A stretch of 64,000 nt of DNA from assembly GCF_000373145.1 (NCBI RefSeq), contig NZ_KB890620.1, positions 120,970-184,969 on the forward strand, given 5' to 3'. Made by a program: the position numbers and the translations under genes. Below, piece by piece: positions 19,750-30,354 of this stretch; position 1 is the first letter of the stretch, and every line of letters starts with the position of its first letter. The stretch comes from Thermus oshimai DSM 12092. GTDB lineage: Bacteria > Deinococcota > Deinococci > Deinococcales > Thermaceae. Below the pieces are notes generated by a model that saw only the letters and a program-made list of their open reading frames with translations, had not been told where the DNA came from and did no database searches.

Positions 19750-20397
19750 TCAGAGGAGGGCTAAGACCGCTTCCCTTAGGGCGGAAACCGCCTCCCCAAG
19801 CCGCCAGGCCCCCCGGTCCCGCACCCCCGCGGGGTTGGAGACCGCCCGGAGCTCCGCCCCCGGCACCCCTAAAGCTAGGCAGGCCCGGGCGAAGGCCGCC
19901 CCCTCCATGTTCTCCAGGTGGGCGTTCCAGCGGGCAGCCCGCCTCTTCGCCTCTTCCAGGCTTTCCGAAGGGCGGTCTTGGGTGAGGCCCACCCGTAAGG
20001 GAAGGCCCAAAAGGGCGGCCAGGGCTTCCGTAAGGGCAGGGTCCAGGGGAAAGCGGTTGTAAAGGGGCTCCCCCTCCACCGCCATGGCCGGGAAGCCCAA
20101 GGGCTCAAGGCCCTCCTCCAAACCCAGGTCGGCCTCCACCTCCTCCGCCACCAAGGCGGCCTCCCCCAGGCCAAGGCCGGCCTCCGGGTAGGCCCCCGCC
20201 ACCCCGAAGAGGAGGGCCCTTTCCACGGGGTGCCTCGAGGCCCAGTGCGCGAGGGCCAGGGCGGCGTTCACCTTCCCCACCCCCGTTTCCAGGAAGACGA
20301 AGCCCTTCCCCTTGAGCCCCATCCGGCCCAGAAAGGGGAAGGGCTCCCCTTTAAGGAAGGGGGCCTCGAGGCGGGTGGGGGCGAGGAGGAGCCACAC
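19750..20397 (-). CDS. mqnB: Futalosine hydrolase
   Basis: A 215-residue nucleosidase of the MTA/SAH-nucleosidase fold that splits futalosine into hypoxanthine and dehypoxanthine futalosine in the alternative menaquinone pathway. The motifs ETGVGKVNAALALAHW, GVAGAYPEAG, NMEGAAFARACLALG (ribose and base site) and the acidic residue of AVSNPAGVRDRG match the futalosine-specific branch rather than Pfs, which is usually about 230 aa with SDTFV-type motifs. The start overlaps the preceding gene's stop at 20,397. Menaquinone made by this route would be the electron donor for PsrABC elsewhere in the window. Confidence 0.85.
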   Translation of the reverse strand: MWLLLAPTRLEAPFLKGEPFPFLGRMGLKGKGFVFLETGVGKVNAALALAHWASRHPVERALLFGVAGAYPEAGLGLGEAALVAEEVEADLGLEEGLEPLGFPAMAVEGEPLYNRFPLDPALTEALAALLGLPLRVGLTQDRPSESLEEAKRRAARWNAHLENMEGAAFARACLALGVPGAELRAVSNPAGVRDRGAWRLGEAVSALREAVLALL

Positions 20398-22058
20398 TAC
20401 TCCACCACCCTAAACCCCAGGGCCTCCGCCCGCTCCACGAAGAACTGGATGTTCTCGGAGAGCACCTCGCCCCCCAGGCTCTTCCGCTCAAAGGCCCCTT
20501 CCGCCGCCAGGATCATGGTCTCCGCCAGGCAGGCGGGGACCTGGTCGGGGGCCCCGAAGTGGAGGTCCAAGGTGGCCCGGGCCGCCCCAGGCAGGCGCAC
20601 CACCCCCCCGGGGATGACCCGCACCCCGGGAACCTCCCTAACCCTCGGGTGGACGTCGGGGGGCACGCCCTCGTCGTAGATCCAGGCCCCGGGCTTCACG
20701 TGCTCGGGGAAGATCACGGGGTTCGGGTCGCTGGTGGCGGTGAAGACCAGGTCGGCCTCCTTGATGGCCCCGACCTCCGTGGTGGCCACCATCTCCGGGG
20801 CTTCCCCCTTGCGCTCCAGGTTCTTCCTCAAGGCCTCCGCCGCCCGCTGAAGCCTCTCCAAGTCCCTTCCCACCAGGATGAGCTTCCCCACGTAGGGGGC
20901 GATCTGCCGGGCGATGCCGAAGGCCACCACCCCATTCGCCCCCACCACCGCGGCCACCGTCCCCTTGAGGTCCCGCCCCCCTTGGGCAAAGTGGGCCAGG
21001 ATGGCGGGGATGGCGGCCTTCACCGTGCCCGCGGTGTAGGCCCCCCCGTTGGTGACCTGGATGTCCGGCACCGCCTCCTGCACCCTTTTCCCCTTCTCCC
21101 CCACCACGCTCCAGAAGGCCCCGAGGCCCACCACCGTGGCCCCAAGCTCCCTGGCGAGCCGCGCCCCCTGGATGGCCCGCTTCACCGCCAGCTCGGGCTT
21201 CCCCTTGATCTGGTGGGGCAGGAGGGGGGCGGAGATGAGGTGGCAGAGGATCTCCCGCCCGTCCGCCGTCTTTACCCCCCGCACCTCCCCCACCTTCATG
21301 GGCCGGAAGCGCTCCGCCAGGCGCTCCATCCACTCAGGCCTAAGGAGGCCCCACCGGACCAGGGGGCGGAGCCAGCGGAAGCGGGGGCTTTGCCAAAAGT
21401 CCTCCACCGTGAGGGGGTGGATGAGGAAGGCGCAGACCGCCTGCCGCTCGGAGGGGAGGGGAAGGGGGGAGCCGAGCTTGGGCTCCGTGCCCTCCAGGAT
21501 CCGCCCCAGGTTCTCCTTGTAGCGCCAAAGGGCGAGGAGGAAAAGGGCCCCGCCCAAGCCCCGGGCGAGAGGGGAAAAGGGCCCGAAGAGGAGGACCAGG
21601 AAAAGCCCCAAGGGGAGGCCTAGGCTCCCCAAGGAGGCGTAGCCCGTGAGGGCGTAGAGAGCGAGGCCCAGGGCCACGGGGATGAGGCCAAGCTCCGGGC
21701 TTAGGGGTAGGCCGGCAAGAACCCCCAGGAGGACCCCGGCCCCCTTGGCCCTAAGCGGCCAGGGGTCGCGGAAGAAGAGGGGGTAGAGGTGGCCCAGATA
21801 GACCGCCACCCCGAGGGCCAAGGCCCCCTCGAGGCCCACCCCCAAGGCCCGGGGGAGGAGGAGGGGCAGGTACCCCTTCAGGAAGTCCAGGAGGAAGGTG
21901 AGGAGAAGGAGGCCAAAGCCCAAGCGCTTCAGGGCGTTTTCCAGCCCCAGGGTGTAGGGGCTTGCTGTGCGCAGCTCCACCCCGCGCCTATGGGCCAGCC
22001 AGTACCCCAGGGGAAGGGCCCCCACCAGATAGGCCAAGGGGAGGAGGAAGGCCGTCAT
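20397..22058 (-). CDS. Fusion: PlsY-like acyltransferase domain + acyl-ACP reductase-like domain
   Basis: A 553-residue two-part protein. Residues 1-180 are a multi-pass membrane domain resembling PlsY: LDFLKGYLP at 57-65, GHLYPLFF at 89-96 and KG at 105-106 are kept, but the first PlsY motif (SGNxGATN) is degraded to TASPYTLGLENALK. Residues 205-553 are soluble and resemble cyanobacterial long-chain acyl-ACP reductase along the whole length. Shared segments are HPLTVED; GLGAFWSVVGEKG; a Rossmann VVGANG at 371-376; DEGVPPDVHP; and PACLAETMIL, with Cys510 at the position of the catalytic cysteine. A reasonable inference is reduction of an acyl chain to an aldehyde, channelled to or from the membrane domain. 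Shikimate-dehydrogenase-like labels would be the automatic alternative. It overlaps the upstream membrane gene by 4 nt. Confidence 0.7.
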   Translation of the reverse strand: MTAFLLPLAYLVGALPLGYWLAHRRGVELRTASPYTLGLENALKRLGFGLLLLTFLLDFLKGYLPLLLPRALGVGLEGALALGVAVYLGHLYPLFFRDPWPLRAKGAGVLLGVLAGLPLSPELGLIPVALGLALYALTGYASLGSLGLPLGLFLVLLFGPFSPLARGLGGALFLLALWRYKENLGRILEGTEPKLGSPLPLPSERQAVCAFLIHPLTVEDFWQSPRFRWLRPLVRWGLLRPEWMERLAERFRPMKVGEVRGVKTADGREILCHLISAPLLPHQIKGKPELAVKRAIQGARLARELGATVVGLGAFWSVVGEKGKRVQEAVPDIQVTNGGAYTAGTVKAAIPAILAHFAQGGRDLKGTVAAVVGANGVVAFGIARQIAPYVGKLILVGRDLERLQRAAEALRKNLERKGEAPEMVATTEVGAIKEADLVFTATSDPNPVIFPEHVKPGAWIYDEGVPPDVHPRVREVPGVRVIPGGVVRLPGAARATLDLHFGAPDQVPACLAETMILAAEGAFERKSLGGEVLSENIQFFVERAEALGFRVVE

Positions 22059-22516
22059 CGCAGGTAGTTTAGCCCGGCCACCGCCCCCCCGGTAAGGAGG
22101 AGGACCAAGACCCCCGCGGCCACCACCCCCAGGGAGATGGCGAGGAGGGCATACCGGCGCCTAAGCCCCAGGACCACCGCCAGCACCGCCCCGCTCCAGG
22201 CCCCGGTGCCGGGCAGGGGCACAGCCACGAAGAGGAAGAGGCCGAAAGCCCCGAGCCGCTGGACCTGCTCCTCCCCCTTCAGGCGCACCCGGGCCTCCAG
22301 GGCCTCCCAAAGCCGGGCCAGGGCGGGCACGCGGACCACAACCCCCACCGCGTAGGGCAGGAGGAAGAGGGCCAAGGGGGCCACCAGGAGGTTGCCGAGG
22401 AGGGCCAGGAAAAAGGCCTCCCACAGGCTAAACCCCAAGGCCACCCCCAAGGGGATGGCCCCCCTGAGCTCCACCAGGGGCAGGGCGGCCACCGCCAGGA
22501 CGTAAAGGGCCTTCAT
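22055..22516 (-). CDS. Small multi-drug export family membrane protein
   Basis: A 153-residue integral membrane protein resembling the COG2426/Sm_multidrug_ex family, with about four or five hydrophobic segments. Features are the N-terminal PLVELRGAIPLGVALG, the loop with LEARVRLKGEEQVQRLG, and FLFVAVPLPGTGAWSGAVLAVVLG, a motif shared with SNARE-associated/VTT-like proteins. Transport activity in this family is not well established, so the substrate is unknown. The 3' end overlaps the PlsY/AAR-like fusion by 4 nt (ATGA), suggesting coupling. The only ribosome-binding site upstream (GGGGAGG) lies in the 3' arm of the hairpin after rplT. Confidence 0.7.
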   Translation of the reverse strand: MKALYVLAVAALPLVELRGAIPLGVALGFSLWEAFFLALLGNLLVAPLALFLLPYAVGVVVRVPALARLWEALEARVRLKGEEQVQRLGAFGLFLFVAVPLPGTGAWSGAVLAVVLGLRRRYALLAISLGVVAAGVLVLLLTGGAVAGLNYLR

Positions 22517-22523
22517 GGGAAAG

Positions 22524-22549
22524 CCCTCCCCACCTACGGGTGGGGAGGG
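22524..22549 (-). terminator. Hairpin after rplT that contains the next gene's ribosome-binding site
   Basis: On the minus strand an 11-bp stem (CCCTCCCCACC with GGTGGGGAGGG) and a 4-nt loop are followed by CTTTCCC and then the ATG of the downstream membrane gene (22,516). The 3' arm supplies the only Shine-Dalgarno-like GGGGAGG. It may end the infC-rpmI-rplT transcript, hide the ribosome-binding site, or both. Confidence 0.65.
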
Positions 22550-22561
22550 AAGGGGAAAGGG

Positions 22562-22918
22562 CTAGGCCTGGGCGGCCTTGGCCTTGGCCACCAGCTCGGC
22601 GAAGGCCTGGGGCTCCCGCACCGCCAGGTCGGCCAGCACCTTCCGGTCCAGCTCCACCCCCGCCTTCTTCAGGCCGTGGATGAAGGTGGAGTAGTTCAGG
22701 CCGTGCTGGCGGCAGGCGGCGTTGATGCGCACGATCCAGAGCCTGCGAAAGTCCCGCTTTTTCCGCTTGCGGTCGCGGTAGGCGTAGTTCCCGGCGGCGA
22801 AGAGGGTCTCCCGCGCCTTGCGGAAGCTCTTGGAGCGCAGGCCCCAGTAGCCCTTGGCCAGCTTGAGGATCTTCTTGTGCTTTCTGCGGCGGACAACCCC
22901 GGTCTTAGCGCGCGGCAT
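22562..22918 (-). CDS. rplT: 50S ribosomal protein L20
   Basis: A 118-residue L20, full length. The very basic N-terminal extension ([26 protein letters not shown]), [33 protein letters not shown] and [29 protein letters not shown] are diagnostic. It binds 23S rRNA early in large-subunit assembly. It is the third gene of infC-rpmI-rplT, 12 nt after the rpmI stop. In E. coli L20 represses this operon; whether that applies here cannot be seen directly. Confidence 0.98.
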   Translation of the reverse strand: MPRAKTGVVRRRKHKKILKLAKGYWGLRSKSFRKARETLFAAGNYAYRDRKRKKRDFRRLWIVRINAACRQHGLNYSTFIHGLKKAGVELDRKVLADLAVREPQAFAELVAKAKAAQA

Positions 22919-22930
22919 CCTTCACCTCCC

Positions 22931-23128
22931 TCACTCGTAAGGCAGGAGGAGCCGGATCCGCTCCGCCTCCGCCTCGGCCAGGACGAACTTCCGCCCCTTC
23001 TGGCGGATCTCGCTGCCGGACTTGTGCCAGTTCAGGTGGCGCTTCCCGGTCTTCATGGCCACCACCTTGCCCGAAGCGGTCACCTTTACCCGCTTCTTGG
23101 CGCCCTTGTGGGTCTTCACCTTCGGCAT
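22931..23128 (-). CDS. rpmI: 50S ribosomal protein L35
   Basis: A 65-residue L35 of the normal size. The N-terminal [21 protein letters not shown] and the central [16 protein letters not shown] are family hallmarks. The start is the ATG at 23,128 with GGGAGGAACC directly before it; a further 20 codons upstream are open but would precede the ribosome-binding site. It lies between infC and rplT in the conserved order. Confidence 0.97.
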   Translation of the reverse strand: MPKVKTHKGAKKRVKVTASGKVVAMKTGKRHLNWHKSGSEIRQKGRKFVLAEAEAERIRLLLPYE

Positions 23129-23217
23129 GGTTCCTCCCGTGGCCTTCGGAGCGCCCCCAAAAGGGGGTCTTGGGAGCTCCAAGGCCACCCCACTATAGCA
23201 GAAGGAGGGAAGCGGGT

Positions 23218-23733
23218 CTAGGCGGAAACCTTGGCCGGGGCCAGGAGCATGTTCATGTCCCGGCCCAGAAGCTCGGGCTTCATCTCCACCACGGCCAGGC
23301 CCTTAAGGTCCTCCGCCACCCGCTCCAGGAGGCGCTGGCCCAGCTCCGGGTGGGACACCTCCCGCCCCCGGAACATGATGGTCACCTTAACCTTGTGGCC
23401 CTCCTCCAGGAAGCGCTTGATATGGCCCAGCTTGGTCTGATAATCGTGGTTGTCTATCTTGACCCGGAACTTGATGGACTTGACCTCCGTGCGCTTGGCC
23501 TTCTTCCGGGCCTCCTTCTCGGCCACCTGCTGCTCGTAGCGCCACTTGGAGTAGTCCATGATCCGGGCCACCGGGGGGTCGGCGGTGGGGCCCACCAGGA
23601 CCAGGTCCAGGTCCTGCTCCCGGGCCAGGCGCAGGGCCTCCCGGGTGTCCATGATGCCGAGCTGCTGGCCGTCCGGGCCGATGACCCGGACCTGTTTGGC
23701 GCGGATGCGTTCGTTGGTCAGGTACTCCTTTAT
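23218..23733 (-). CDS. infC: Translation initiation factor IF-3 (AUA start)
   Basis: A 171-residue IF3 that binds the 30S subunit and proofreads initiator tRNA and start-codon choice. The N-domain begins [21 protein letters not shown] and the C-domain carries [15 protein letters not shown] and [11 protein letters not shown]. The first ATG (23,652) would delete the first 27 residues, which are conserved in all IF3 proteins. The reading frame is closed by TAG immediately upstream of ATA at 23,731-23,733, and a strong AGGAGGTGG lies about 7 nt upstream. AUA is therefore the start. Rare start codons on infC underlie autoregulation by IF3 in E. coli (AUU). Confidence 0.93.
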   Translation of the reverse strand: MKEYLTNERIRAKQVRVIGPDGQQLGIMDTREALRLAREQDLDLVLVGPTADPPVARIMDYSKWRYEQQVAEKEARKKAKRTEVKSIKFRVKIDNHDYQTKLGHIKRFLEEGHKVKVTIMFRGREVSHPELGQRLLERVAEDLKGLAVVEMKPELLGRDMNMLLAPAKVSA

Positions 23734-23788
23734 CTACACCACCTCCTAGCCCGCCCAAGGCGCTTCCTTAGGTTTGCGGGCTAAGGGC

Positions 23789-23818
23789 AGTGTAGCAGGG
23801 GAAACCCCTCCGGTACAA
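23789..23818 (-). promoter_or_regulatory. Promoter of the infC-rpmI-rplT operon
   Basis: Reading the minus strand, TTGTAC (23,813-23,818) and TACACT (23,789-23,794) are separated by 18 nt, giving a leader of about 50 nt before the infC AUA start. The -35 region overlaps the plus-strand -10 box TACAAT of the divergent enoyl-CoA hydratase gene, so the two promoters may compete. Confidence 0.55.
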
Positions 23819-23825
23819 TGGGGCC

Positions 23826-24587
23826 ATGGTCCAGGTGGAAGAAGGGCGCGTGGCCAAGGTCTTTCTGAACGATCCGGACCGCAGGAACCCCCTCTCCCCT
23901 CCCCTGGTGGAGGGGCTTCTGGAGGCCCTGGAGGCCCTGGAGGGGGACCAGGGGGTGCGGGCCGTGGTCCTGGGGGCGAGAGGGCCCGCCTTCAGCGCGG
24001 GGGCCGACCTGGCCTTTTTGGAGCGGGTGACGGAGATGGGGGCCGAGGAGAACTACGCCCACTCCCTCTCCCTCCTCCGCCTCTTCCACCGGGTCTACAC
24101 CTACCCCAAGCCCACGGTGGCCGCGGTGCAGGGCCCCGCGGTGGCGGGGGGGGCGGGGCTGGCCCTGGCCTGCGACCTGGTGGTCATGGAGGAGGGGGCG
24201 AGGATCGGGTTCACGGAGGTCAAGATCGGCTTCGTGGCCGCCCTGGTCTCCGTCCTCCTGGTGCGGGCCGTGGGGGAGAAGGTGGCCAAGGACCTCCTCC
24301 TCACGGGGAGGCTCCTCGAGACGGAAGAGGCCAAGGCCTTGGGGCTTGCGAACCGGGTGGCCCCCCAGGGGCGGGGCCTGGAGGAGGCGGTGGCGTTGGC
24401 CGAGGGCGTGGCGGAGAACGCCCCCACCTCCTTGCGCCTCACCAAGGAGCTCCTTTCCGCCCTCCCGGGGATGGGCCTCGAGGAGGGCTTCCGCCTGGCC
24501 GCCTTGGCCAACGCCTGGGTGCGGGAGACGGGGGACCTGAAGGAGGGCATAAGGGCCTTCTTTGAGAAGCGGAAACCCCAGTTTTAA
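23826..24587 (+). CDS. Enoyl-CoA hydratase/isomerase family protein
   Basis: A 253-residue crotonase-fold protein. The oxyanion-hole segments are GPAFSAGADLAF (about 58-69) and VQGPAVAGGAGLALACD (about 101-117). The family acts on acyl-CoA double bonds in fatty-acid or branched-chain amino-acid breakdown. The glutamate pair of true crotonase hydratases is only partly recognisable: Glu in FTEVKIGF is present, and AALVSVL follows where many methylglutaconyl-CoA hydratase-like members have PATISP-type sequences. The substrate is therefore uncertain. No Shine-Dalgarno; TACAAT lies 6 nt before the ATG. Confidence 0.85.
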   Translation: MVQVEEGRVAKVFLNDPDRRNPLSPPLVEGLLEALEALEGDQGVRAVVLGARGPAFSAGADLAFLERVTEMGAEENYAHSLSLLRLFHRVYTYPKPTVAAVQGPAVAGGAGLALACDLVVMEEGARIGFTEVKIGFVAALVSVLLVRAVGEKVAKDLLLTGRLLETEEAKALGLANRVAPQGRGLEEAVALAEGVAENAPTSLRLTKELLSALPGMGLEEGFRLAALANAWVRETGDLKEGIRAFFEKRKPQF

Positions 24588-24614
24588 GCCCACCCCTCCT
24601 GTAGACTTTTCCCT

Positions 24615-26257
<1,643 letters not shown>

Positions 26258-26261
<4 letters not shown>

Positions 26262-26680
26262 AGTCCCAGGCTCACCCCCAGGGCCGCCCCCAGGCCAAAC
26301 CCCTGGCCCGGGGTTAGGTAGTAGACGGGGTGGAGCTCCACGTAAACCCCCAGGAAGGGCAGGGGCAGGTTGAGCCAGGTGCCCAGGACCCCCCGCACGC
26401 CCCCCTGCCCCGCCCCTTCCCGGGGAAGGCTTAAGGCCGGCCCCGTGCCGTAGAAGACCCCCACCCCGCCGTAGAGGTCGGTGAGGGGGGCCTTTAGGAG
26501 GAGGTCCACCCCGCCCCCTAGGGCCTCCGGGCCCACCCCCCCGTAGGCCCGCCCCTCCAGGAGGAGCAGAAGGGGAAAGCGCACCCCACCCTGAAGCCCA
26601 AAGGGGCTTCCTAGACCCACCTCCACCCGCTGGGCCAAGGCCATGCCCAAGAGGACCAAAAGCACCAACCCCTTACGCAT
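26258..26680 (-). CDS. Hypothetical secreted protein, probable small beta-barrel
   Basis: Not recognised. The 140 residues start with a clear signal peptide (MRKGLVLLVLLGMALAQ). The rest is Gly/Leu-rich with alternating hydrophobic residues and aromatic pairs (GGVGVFYGTG, GVYVELHPVYYL), ending in GLGAALGVSLGL. The pattern suggests an outer-membrane or periplasmic beta structure. It overlaps the preceding small gene by 8 nt and is presumably co-transcribed with it. No enzyme motif is seen. Confidence 0.6.
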
Positions 26681-26984
26681 TTTGAACCTCCTTCAAGAGA
26701 TCCCCCACCTCCACCACCCGGGCCCGGTGGGCCCCGGGCCGGTAGTCCACCAAGACCGCCTCCACCCCAAGAAGCCCCAAGGCCCTCAGGAAGGCCTCCT
26801 TCAGGGCCCGGCTCCCCAAGGGGCTCACCCGCATGCCGAGGTGGGGGTGGTGGGCCAGGAAGCCTTGGGCCAGGGCCTCCTCAGTCCACACCCCGGAAAG
26901 CCTCCGCCCCAGGGCCTCCACCACCAGGTGCTCCCCCGGCTCCCCCTCCAAGACGTACCACACCCCGGAAAGATCCGGCTCCAC
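26673..26984 (-). CDS. Hypothetical small cytoplasmic protein
   Basis: A 103-residue protein I cannot assign with confidence; it may belong to a Thermus-restricted DUF family. It has no signal peptide. An N-terminal beta-rich half (LSGVWYVLEGEPGEHLVVEAL) is followed by a helical segment (ALKEAFLRALGLLGVEAVLVDY) and a basic strand. The GTG start at 26,984 is supported by a TATTAT -10 box 6 nt upstream on the same strand. That box is shared, on the opposite strand, with the tlyA promoter. It is coupled by an 8-nt overlap to the downstream secreted-protein gene. Confidence 0.65.
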   Translation of the reverse strand: MEPDLSGVWYVLEGEPGEHLVVEALGRRLSGVWTEEALAQGFLAHHPHLGMRVSPLGSRALKEAFLRALGLLGVEAVLVDYRPGAHRARVVEVGDLLKEVQNA

Positions 26985-26989
26985 GGGGC

Positions 26990-26996
26990 CATAATA
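26990..26996. promoter_or_regulatory. Shared, symmetrical divergent -10 element
   Basis: Plus-strand CATAAT (26,990-26,995) is 6 nt before the tlyA GTG (27,002). Minus-strand TATTAT (26,991-26,996) is 6 nt before the GTG of the small unknown gene (26,984). The 17-bp intergenic region thus holds one AT box usable on both strands, with both messages predicted to be leaderless. No good -35 hexamer is seen for either direction. Confidence 0.6.
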
Positions 26997-27001
26997 CCCT
27001 T

Positions 27002-27703
27002 GTGCGCCTGGACCGGTACCTGGTGGAACAGGGCCTGGCAGAAAGCCGGGAGAAGGCCAAGGCCCTCATCCAGAAGGGCCTGGTGCGGGTGGGGGGAAAG
27101 GTGGTGACCAAGCCCGCCCACCCCGTGACCGGGGAAGTGGAGCTCCTGGAGGAGGAGCGCTACGTGGGCCGGGGGGCCTACAAGCTCCTGGGGGCCCTTT
27201 CGGCCTTCCCCCTGGAGGTGGCGGGCAAGGTGGCGGCGGACCTGGGGGCGGGCACCGGGGGCTTCACCCAGGTCCTCCTGGAAAGGGGGGCGGGGCGGGT
27301 CTACGCGGTGGACGTGGGCCACGGCCAGCTCCACCCCAGGCTCCGGGAGGACCCCCGGGTGGTGAGCCTGGAGGGGGTGGACGCCCGGGAAGCGGCCCTC
27401 CCCGGACCCGTGGACCTCGCGGTGGCCGACCTCTCCTTCATCTCCTCCACCCTGGTCCTCCCCGCCCTGAAAGGGCTCCTGAAGCCTGGGGGCGAGGCCC
27501 TCCTTCTCGTCAAGCCCCAGTTTGAGCTCTGGCCCGGGGCCCACAAGGGGGTGGTGCGGGACGAGGCCCTGAGGCGGGAGGCCCTAAGGCGGGTGAGGGC
27601 CAAGGCGGAGGAGCTGGGCTTTACCGTTTTGGGGGAAACGGAAAGCCCCTTGCCGGGCAAGGAGGGGAACCGGGAGTACTGGCTTTGGCTTAGGGCCCCT
27701 TAA
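27002..27703 (+). CDS. tlyA: TlyA-family rRNA 2'-O-methyltransferase / hemolysin-like protein
   Basis: A 233-residue protein with an N-terminal S4 RNA-binding domain ([31 protein letters not shown], about 2-32) and an FtsJ/RrmJ-type methyltransferase domain. Features of the latter are VGRGAYKL, the SAM motif [16 protein letters not shown] (near 80-94), DLSFIS and LVKPQFE. The catalytic K-D-K-E arrangement is consistent with ribose 2'-O-methylation, which in mycobacterial TlyA targets 16S C1409 and 23S C1920. The haemolysin label is historical. The start is a GTG at 27,002 without a ribosome-binding site. It overlaps the convergent asd by 14 nt. Confidence 0.88.
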   Translation: MRLDRYLVEQGLAESREKAKALIQKGLVRVGGKVVTKPAHPVTGEVELLEEERYVGRGAYKLLGALSAFPLEVAGKVAADLGAGTGGFTQVLLERGAGRVYAVDVGHGQLHPRLREDPRVVSLEGVDAREAALPGPVDLAVADLSFISSTLVLPALKGLLKPGGEALLLVKPQFELWPGAHKGVVRDEALRREALRRVRAKAEELGFTVLGETESPLPGKEGNREYWLWLRAP

Positions 27704-28685
27704 GCCACTCCTCGGCGATCTGGACCGCGTTGAGGGCCGCCCCCTTAAGGAGCTGGTCCCCCACCACGAAGAAGTCCAGGCCGTTCTCAAAGGCCAGGCT
27801 CTTCCGGATGCGGCCCACCTCCACGTCCCACTTGCCGCTGGCCGTGAGGGGCATGGGGTAGCGCTTGTTCCCGGGCTCGTCCACCACCTCCACCCCCGGG
27901 GCCCCCCTCAGGACCTCCCGGGCGGCCTCCGGGGTCACGGGGTGGGCGAACTCCACGCTCACCGCCTCCGCGTGGGCCCTCAGGGTGGGGACCCGCACCG
28001 CGGTGGCGCTGATGCGGATGGAGCTATCCCCAAAGATCTTGTGGGTCTCCCACACCACCTTCATCTCCTCCCGGGTGTACCCGTTTTCCTGGAAAGCGTC
28101 TATGTGGGGGATGACGTTGAAGGGAAGGGGATGAGCGAAGGCCTCGGCCCTGGGAGCCTCCCCGTGGAGGAAACGGTGGGTTTCCGTAAGGAGCTCCTCC
28201 ATGGCCCTGGCCCCCGCCCCCGAGGCCGCCTGGTAGGTGGCCACGACGACCCGCTGGGCGCGGAAGGCCTTATGGAGGGGCCAGAGGGCCATAGCCAGGA
28301 TGGCGGTGGTGCAGTTGGGGTTGGCGATGAGGCCCTTGTGGCGGAAGATGGCCTCCCGGTTCACCTCGGGCACCACCAGGGGCACCTCGGGCTCGTAGCG
28401 GAAGGCGCTGGAGTTGTCTATGACCAAGGCCCCCCCCTCCACCCAGCGGGGGGCGTAGGCCTTGGAGAGGCTTCCCCCCGCGCTGGCCAGGACCAGGTCC
28501 ACGGGGAGAGGCCCCTCGGGCAAAGCCTCCACCGGGATCTCCTCCCCCATGAAGGGGAGCTTCACCCCCGCGGAGCGGGGGGAGGCGTAGAGCCGGAGTT
28601 CGGAAAGGGGGAAGCGGCGGGCCTCCAAGACCTTCAGGATCTCCCGGCCCACCGCCCCCGTGGCGCCCACCACCGCGACCCTCAT
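27690..28685 (-). CDS. asd: Aspartate-semialdehyde dehydrogenase
   Basis: A 331-residue enzyme that reduces aspartyl phosphate to aspartate semialdehyde, the branch point for Lys, Met and Thr. Visible features are the NADP motif [13 protein letters not shown] (residues 4-16), [17 protein letters not shown], the catalytic cysteine in [16 protein letters not shown] (about residue 130), and the conserved His in a [19 protein letters not shown] segment. The ATG at 28,685 is preferred over ATG 28,694 because the family starts [10 protein letters not shown]. It follows glyS by 13 nt on the same strand. The partner aspartokinase is 10 kb away. The 3' end overlaps tlyA. Confidence 0.96.
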   Translation of the reverse strand: MRVAVVGATGAVGREILKVLEARRFPLSELRLYASPRSAGVKLPFMGEEIPVEALPEGPLPVDLVLASAGGSLSKAYAPRWVEGGALVIDNSSAFRYEPEVPLVVPEVNREAIFRHKGLIANPNCTTAILAMALWPLHKAFRAQRVVVATYQAASGAGARAMEELLTETHRFLHGEAPRAEAFAHPLPFNVIPHIDAFQENGYTREEMKVVWETHKIFGDSSIRISATAVRVPTLRAHAEAVSVEFAHPVTPEAAREVLRGAPGVEVVDEPGNKRYPMPLTASGKWDVEVGRIRKSLAFENGLDFFVVGDQLLKGAALNAVQIAEEWLKGP

Positions 28686-28698
28686 GGGGCCCATGGTA

Positions 28699-30222
<1,524 letters not shown>

Positions 30223-30297
30223 TTTCCCTCCCTAAGGGGCCCTAAGCCCCGATTAGGGGGCATGATACCCGAAAACCTGCCTCCAGGCCCAAGGTAA

Positions 30298-30324
30298 CCC
30301 CGGGCGCAAACGGCCCGCCCGGGG
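30298..30324. other. Hairpin in the glyS-clpC intergenic region
   Basis: A 9-bp perfect inverted repeat (CCCCGGGCG at 30,298-30,306 and CGCCCGGGG at 30,316-30,324) lies 31 nt before the clpC start and overlaps the expected -35 region of the clpC promoter. The candidate -10 is TAGAAT at 30,335-30,340. It might be an operator or an RNA structure; no CIRCE or CtsR-type sequence is seen. Confidence 0.4.
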
Positions 30325-30354
30325 GCCTTTAGGCTAGAATGTGGGTAGAGGGGG

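Noticed and set aside
30223..30354. Possible T-box leader upstream of glyS
   Set aside because: The upstream gap is short and shows no T-box core sequence or specifier stem. The hairpin there sits closer to clpC.
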